Below are positions 59,901-64,000 of a DNA stretch of 64,000 bases, in pieces. The stretch spans positions 22,896,450-22,960,449 of the forward strand of contig NC_134029.1 in NCBI RefSeq assembly GCF_964204645.1, written 5' to 3'. The DNA comes from Tubulanus polymorphus (Eukaryota; Nemertea; Palaeonemertea; Tubulaniformes; Tubulanidae). Numbering within the stretch: the first letter of the stretch is position 1; every line of letters starts with the position of its first letter. The notes beneath the pieces were generated by a model that saw only the letters and a list, made by a program, of their open reading frames with translations, searched no databases and was not told the origin of the DNA. The translations under genes and the position numbers were made by a program.

Positions 59901-62900
59901 TGATGTATCTATCAACTCATTATTCACAGGTATTGAGTTACCCAGGTAGGAACTCTGCCATAACTCATCTGCGGTTGATGATGTTAACTTCTCTGTATAT
60001 TTCTGAACACAGGTTTTCCAAGCGTTAGCAATGCTGGCTTCAAATGACGATGCTTATGACGGCCCAAAAGACATTACTAAATCTTCTGATATGGTATTCT
60101 TTCATTATGCTTTTCGTAACTGAATCTATTGGATCTAAGCTTGCTGAGTTAATGTGTTTTATTTGCAGGCTAGATTCTTACAGCCAAGGCTACTGGGAAT
60201 TCTTGCATCATTTGATTCCACTCTTCTTATGACGAGTGTACCACTTGAAGAGAAAAAATTGGTATGTTATGATTCCACTTGAAAGTTACTACTTCCGATC
60301 AACGTACAAGAAATTTGCACTGATTTCTCTTACTTGCAGGCTTTAGAAAGTTTGATATCTATCATGAAACTGATGGGACAAAAATATATAACAACTGTAA
60401 GAGTGAAAGTGATGACAACTTTGAGGTAAGTTATCATAAAGAGGCATTTTGATAAACCCAAATATCAAAATTTCAAAAATATAAAAATCACACTGGCAGA
60501 ATTGGTCTGAGGTTTAAAGAAGCTGGATTCCCAGAAGTTTCATGCCGCGCTTGGAACTGTTTTGTTCACAGGTATGTAATATAGATCATTATTCACGCGT
60601 TTAGGATGTTATCTCGCCGGTATCGTGCTTTATTTCTATTTGCAGCGTTGAATTGATATCACTCGGTCCTATGTTGTCACAGATTGTCGTCACATTGCTT
60701 CCACTGCTTTATCAATTACCAAAACAAGTCGCCGAAATATTCACTTTTCTAACCGTTGAAAACAGGTAGAGTCTGTTGTTATAATAAACACAATAATTGC
60801 AGATTAATAAATGCAAATACTGGAATCGTATTGGTTTTTGTTTGCAGGAAGTCATTGGCTCAACATTTACACGAACTTTACTTCATGCCAGATCTACCTG
60901 AATTAACTGAAGTGAATTCTGTCCTTCGGAAATATCACGAAGCAGCTCAGAGGTAGGTATCCGAGTTTCTGAGGAGATGATGAATTCCTGTTAGTTTCTG
61001 CATTTAATTGCTTTTTTGTTGCTAATGTCTTTTTCAGAAAAGCCGATTTATCGACGAAAATCAGTAATTCGTTGAAAGGCATCACTCACGAAAGTCTCGA
61101 CGTTCGTTTGTACGCCTTACAAAAACTCAAACAGCTTTTGCGAAGTCAACAGAAAGAATTACACGAATACATCATGGGTAAAGAAAGAACCGACCCGATC
61201 ATATCTCAGATGGTTTCAGTTGTAAGTGTTCCGCACCTGATGAATGATCAGTGAGACTGTTGCTGATTTGAAGTATTTTGTCCTGAGAATTACTGATATG
61301 GTTTGTTTGGTGAAACATGTAACTGGGAGTCTAACGATTTACTCTTGAACATAAATTTTCTTTCATATTTCAATGAAAGTTTCCTTAAGAAAATCAACTT
61401 GTTTTTGATAGCATTTTTAACAGATTGGCAGCCCTAGATTTCAATTTCTATAATAGATTATTAAATTTTAGTTACTAAATGGTTGTCGAGAGACTGATAT
61501 GAAAACTAAAGCATTATTTGGTGAATGTCTTGGTGAAATTGGAGGCATTGACCCTGGCAGGTGATTATACGAACTTTTCTACTTCTTTACAAACTGTATT
61601 ACCAGTAAACACCTGCTAAATGTCTTTTCTCGTGTCTTCTATTTTGCAGACTGGATTTAAAGACTCATACATCACAAGATGATGCATTCCAGGCTAACGT
61701 GAATGATCGAAACTTTACAATTTACCTGATCAATGAACTAGCGCGAGCTTTTCTAGCAGCCGAGGATACTAGAACTCAGGTTATTGATACTTATTTTGAT
61801 GAATGAATTATCTTCGTTACGATCAACTATTTACTGTGTATTGTATCATATCTGGTTTCAGGATTGTTCGGCATTCGCGATTCAAGAGATTATACAAATT
61901 TATGAAATAACCGATTGCGTGGATGGAAATCTCGCCGGTCGTAAACTTTGGAATTGTTTTCCAGGCCATATTCAAGAAATTCTTGCACCGTTGCTCAATT
62001 CAAGGTACCCTACAATGCATTAACTATTAGATCACTGGATTTTCTGATTCATCCTTAGACTAGCGGTAAATCATCTTGAATATATTCAGGTACATTCTCA
62101 ATGCTAATGTAACCAGTAATTGGTCAAATATTACCAAACCAATTTACCACAGTAGAAAAGGTCAGAGCTTTAAAAGCTGGGTCTGTACATGGACTGGCTT
62201 CTTAATTTCAAAGGTAAAACTTCACTATATCTTATCATTATCATTCCGATGTTTGAATTCCTTCTAACATGTACTTAACGCTTTGTGATGATTCTCCTCG
62301 TTCAGGTCGTTCAGGAGAAGGCGTTGAAAGTTTTTCAAGCTTGTAGCGCGGTGATTAAACACAATATAAACATTGCTCTTTACTTGCTTCCACACATACT
62401 GCTGCAAGTGCTGCTCGATAGTAAAGATTGTACCGCGAATGAGGTACCAGTATTGTAATTTATTGCACAGGGGCTCGTATTTGAAGTTTGGGGGTGAATA
62501 ATAGCTTAGTATCCCAGGTGCTTTGTTTCTATATATATATAGTACCTGGGATACTGGATGATCTAAGCTACAGTTCACTCCCAAACTTCAGATATGAGCT
62601 CCTGTGGTTTTCACACTCGTTCACAGTCGTTTTGTTTGTCATATTTTCTACTTTGTGAGCGCTTTCTTTTAGATTTGTTGCGAAATTCTCGAAGTTTTAC
62701 GCCACGTTATGAAACAAGAAAGTCGCCAGATATCAGTGTCCGATTTCCGTCACATGGGTGCGCAGACGATATTCTCAGTTCTTGATCATCTGTTCAAATG
62801 GAAGCGACATCGTTTGGGATTGCTGTCGGCGAAATCATCTTCCATGATTTCCCGTGACATATCTCAAGGTCAGCAGTGAAAATATACCCCAAAATCGGAT

Positions 62901-63956
62901 AATTTCATAGATTGTATCGATCGACTTTTAGTAAGTAATTCATGATTTATGAATTTCAGATGCTTCGTACATCAACGATGACAATTATCGAACTGTATGC
63001 GAATTCGTGGATAAAATTCCGCAAGATTTACTGGCGCACGCATCGTACAACTGTAAAGCCTACACAAGAGCAATCATGCATTTAGAACTGTTCATGAGAA
63101 ATAACGACAGACAAAACCAACAAGAAAATTTAGATTTCTTACAGGTATAATTGAAATTGTCAGGGTGGCGCCTGACGTGTAAAACCTAGTAGACTCAGTG
63201 AATCAGAAGAATCAGAGAAAACTCAGAGAATGATAGATTTTTCTAAAAACCTGGAAATCTCAGGGAATTTGGTTATGCTAATTCCGCGCCTTGCTTTATG
63301 TGACTGATGAGAAATGAATAAATTGTAACATTTCAAACCACAATATTTCTCCATTCACTCAGGGCGGATTAGTGATGATAAGATTAATGACGTTGAATGA
63401 ATATCACGATATTGTCTGTTGAACTAACAATTTTACATTCACTGTAATTTAGAAACTTTATGTTGCGATGGATGAACCCGATGGAGTGGCAGGTGTGGCG
63501 GCAATTCGTCAGGACAATCAGACTTTGGATGAACAAATCTTGCTTCATACGAGTATTGGTAGGAAGTGACGACTTGGTTTCATCCCTTACACTGAAATAT
63601 ATTCATTTACACTAATTCTTGGATCTATTTCCCTTTGCAGGACAATTACAAGATGCTACTGCCTGCTACGAACAAGCGATTAAACTACAACCAAATGATC
63701 TTTCATTACATCAAGGATTACTGAAATGTTTCATGGACCTCGGACAACTGAACAAAGCACTGACACATGCAACTGGTGTTATTTCTGAAAGGTATGTTTT
63801 CATACGTTATACCAATGTTGTTTCTCATCTCCTTCGAACGTATAAAGATAATGTGCATATTTTAGGCCTAAATGGTCGAACCGGGTGAATTCATACAGAG
63901 TGGAAGCTGCCTGGAAATTAGCAAAATGGGATGATCTGCAGAAGTTCACGGCTCAG
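53998..63956 (+). CDS. ATR: ATR checkpoint kinase, N-terminal part (41 exons, 1,812 codons, continues beyond window)
   Basis: Exons: 53998-54038, 54302-54402, 54485-54655, 54735-54905, 55002-55102, 55364-55437, 55520-55631, 55721-55857, 56192-56504, 56593-56771, 56852-56951, 57043-57149, 57231-57409, 57487-57551, 57630-57910, 57989-58093, 58170-58246, 58299-58442, 58535-58667, 58751-58912, 59003-59099, 59192-59266, 59356-59676, 59834-59929, 60013-60093, 60169-60261, 60340-60425, 60500-60571, 60646-60765, 60848-60952, 61038-61221, 61472-61560, 61650-61779, 61862-62004, 62090-62213, 62306-62443, 62673-62868, 62960-63144, 63453-63558, 63641-63791, 63866-63956. All junctions keep frame. ATR is the PIKK that senses RPA-coated DNA through ATRIP. 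HEAT-repeat solenoid occupies most of this part. A basic PLAKRQKLD patch (about 460) suggests nuclear import. The UME domain is at about 1142-1265 (ARFLQPRLLGILASF to AWNCFVHS). Conserved ELYFMPDLPEL and MDEPDGVAGV lead into the FAT domain, where the window ends. The kinase domain is off the edge. Confidence 0.95.
56024..56075 (+). repeat. Second copy of the CTGAAGATGAC stem-loop motif, in an ATR intron
   Basis: It reads TCCTGAAGATGACTATTTGG, a short loop, then GGTAGTCGAAATGTTGAAAA and TAAA. The minus strand of 17885-17928 has the same frame of motifs, with a different loop. The GACTA/TAGTC stem is kept in both. It sits in the intron 55858-56191. Probably the end of a retroelement related to the fold-back insert. 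Confidence 0.65.
62466..62607. repeat. Long imperfect inverted repeat in an ATR intron
   Basis: The left arm (62466-62520) and right arm (62541-62607) are imperfect reverse complements. Matched blocks include CACAGG/CCTGTG, TGAAGTTTGGG/CCCAAACTTCA, TAGCTTAG/CTAAGCTA and TATCCCAGGT/ACCTGGGATA. The right arm has about 8 extra bases, and the loop is TATA-rich. It is therefore a roughly 140-nt hairpin fully inside the intron 62444-62672. It is either a palindromic MITE or a miRNA-like precursor. Confidence 0.8.
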
Positions 63957-64000
63957 GTAAATACACTGATTATGATCATGTAGAAACCCTGTATTACTGG

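Overview
This is eukaryotic nuclear DNA from an animal, most likely a protostome invertebrate and plausibly a spiralian (mollusc, annelid, brachiopod or similar). It is AT-rich, its genes are cut into many short exons with GT-AG introns, and it carries dispersed inverted-repeat elements and microsatellites. The protostome suggestion rests mainly on an ETS factor that ends shortly after its DNA-binding domain, as insect E74 does. No species can be named from the sequence. No prokaryotic operons, CRISPR arrays, rRNA or convincing tRNA genes were found.

Four protein genes could be assembled exon by exon, with every splice junction keeping frame. (1) SUGT1, + strand, 12566-16906, 10 coding exons, 335 aa: an HSP90 co-chaperone with a shortened TPR region. 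(2) An ELF1/2/4 (E74) ETS transcription factor, - strand, 47897 down to 22376. Two alternative first coding regions, one far upstream at about 47.4-47.9 kb and one at about 36.6-37.1 kb, join the same downstream exons in the same phase. (3) An FKBP46/FKBP39-type nuclear prolyl isomerase and histone chaperone, - strand, 53564 down to 50412, 13 exons, 473 aa. (4) The first 41 coding exons of the DNA-damage kinase ATR, + strand, from 53998 to the window edge. These give 1,812 codons, ending inside the FAT domain; the kinase domain lies outside the window.

Layout: 1-12.5 kb has no recognisable gene, but holds a diverged duplication and a CCAAT/E2F-like cluster. 12.5-16.9 kb is SUGT1. 16.9-22.4 kb lies between the tail-to-tail SUGT1 and ELF genes and holds a perfect 81-bp fold-back insertion, a hAT-like MITE and a minisatellite. 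22.4-48 kb is the ELF locus, mostly intron. 48-50.4 kb is its upstream region. FKBP46 and ATR are head to head, with 433 bp between start codons, so they probably share a bidirectional promoter.

No wholly new multi-gene system is evident. The observations most worth a second look are: the ELF dual-promoter design with frame-neutral cassette exons and a possible intronic poly(A) site; a repeated structured motif (CTGAAGA-stem-GAAA) in a fold-back element and in an ATR intron; a long imperfect hairpin in an ATR intron; and a hairpin inside the ELF locus whose arms carry ETS-type sites.
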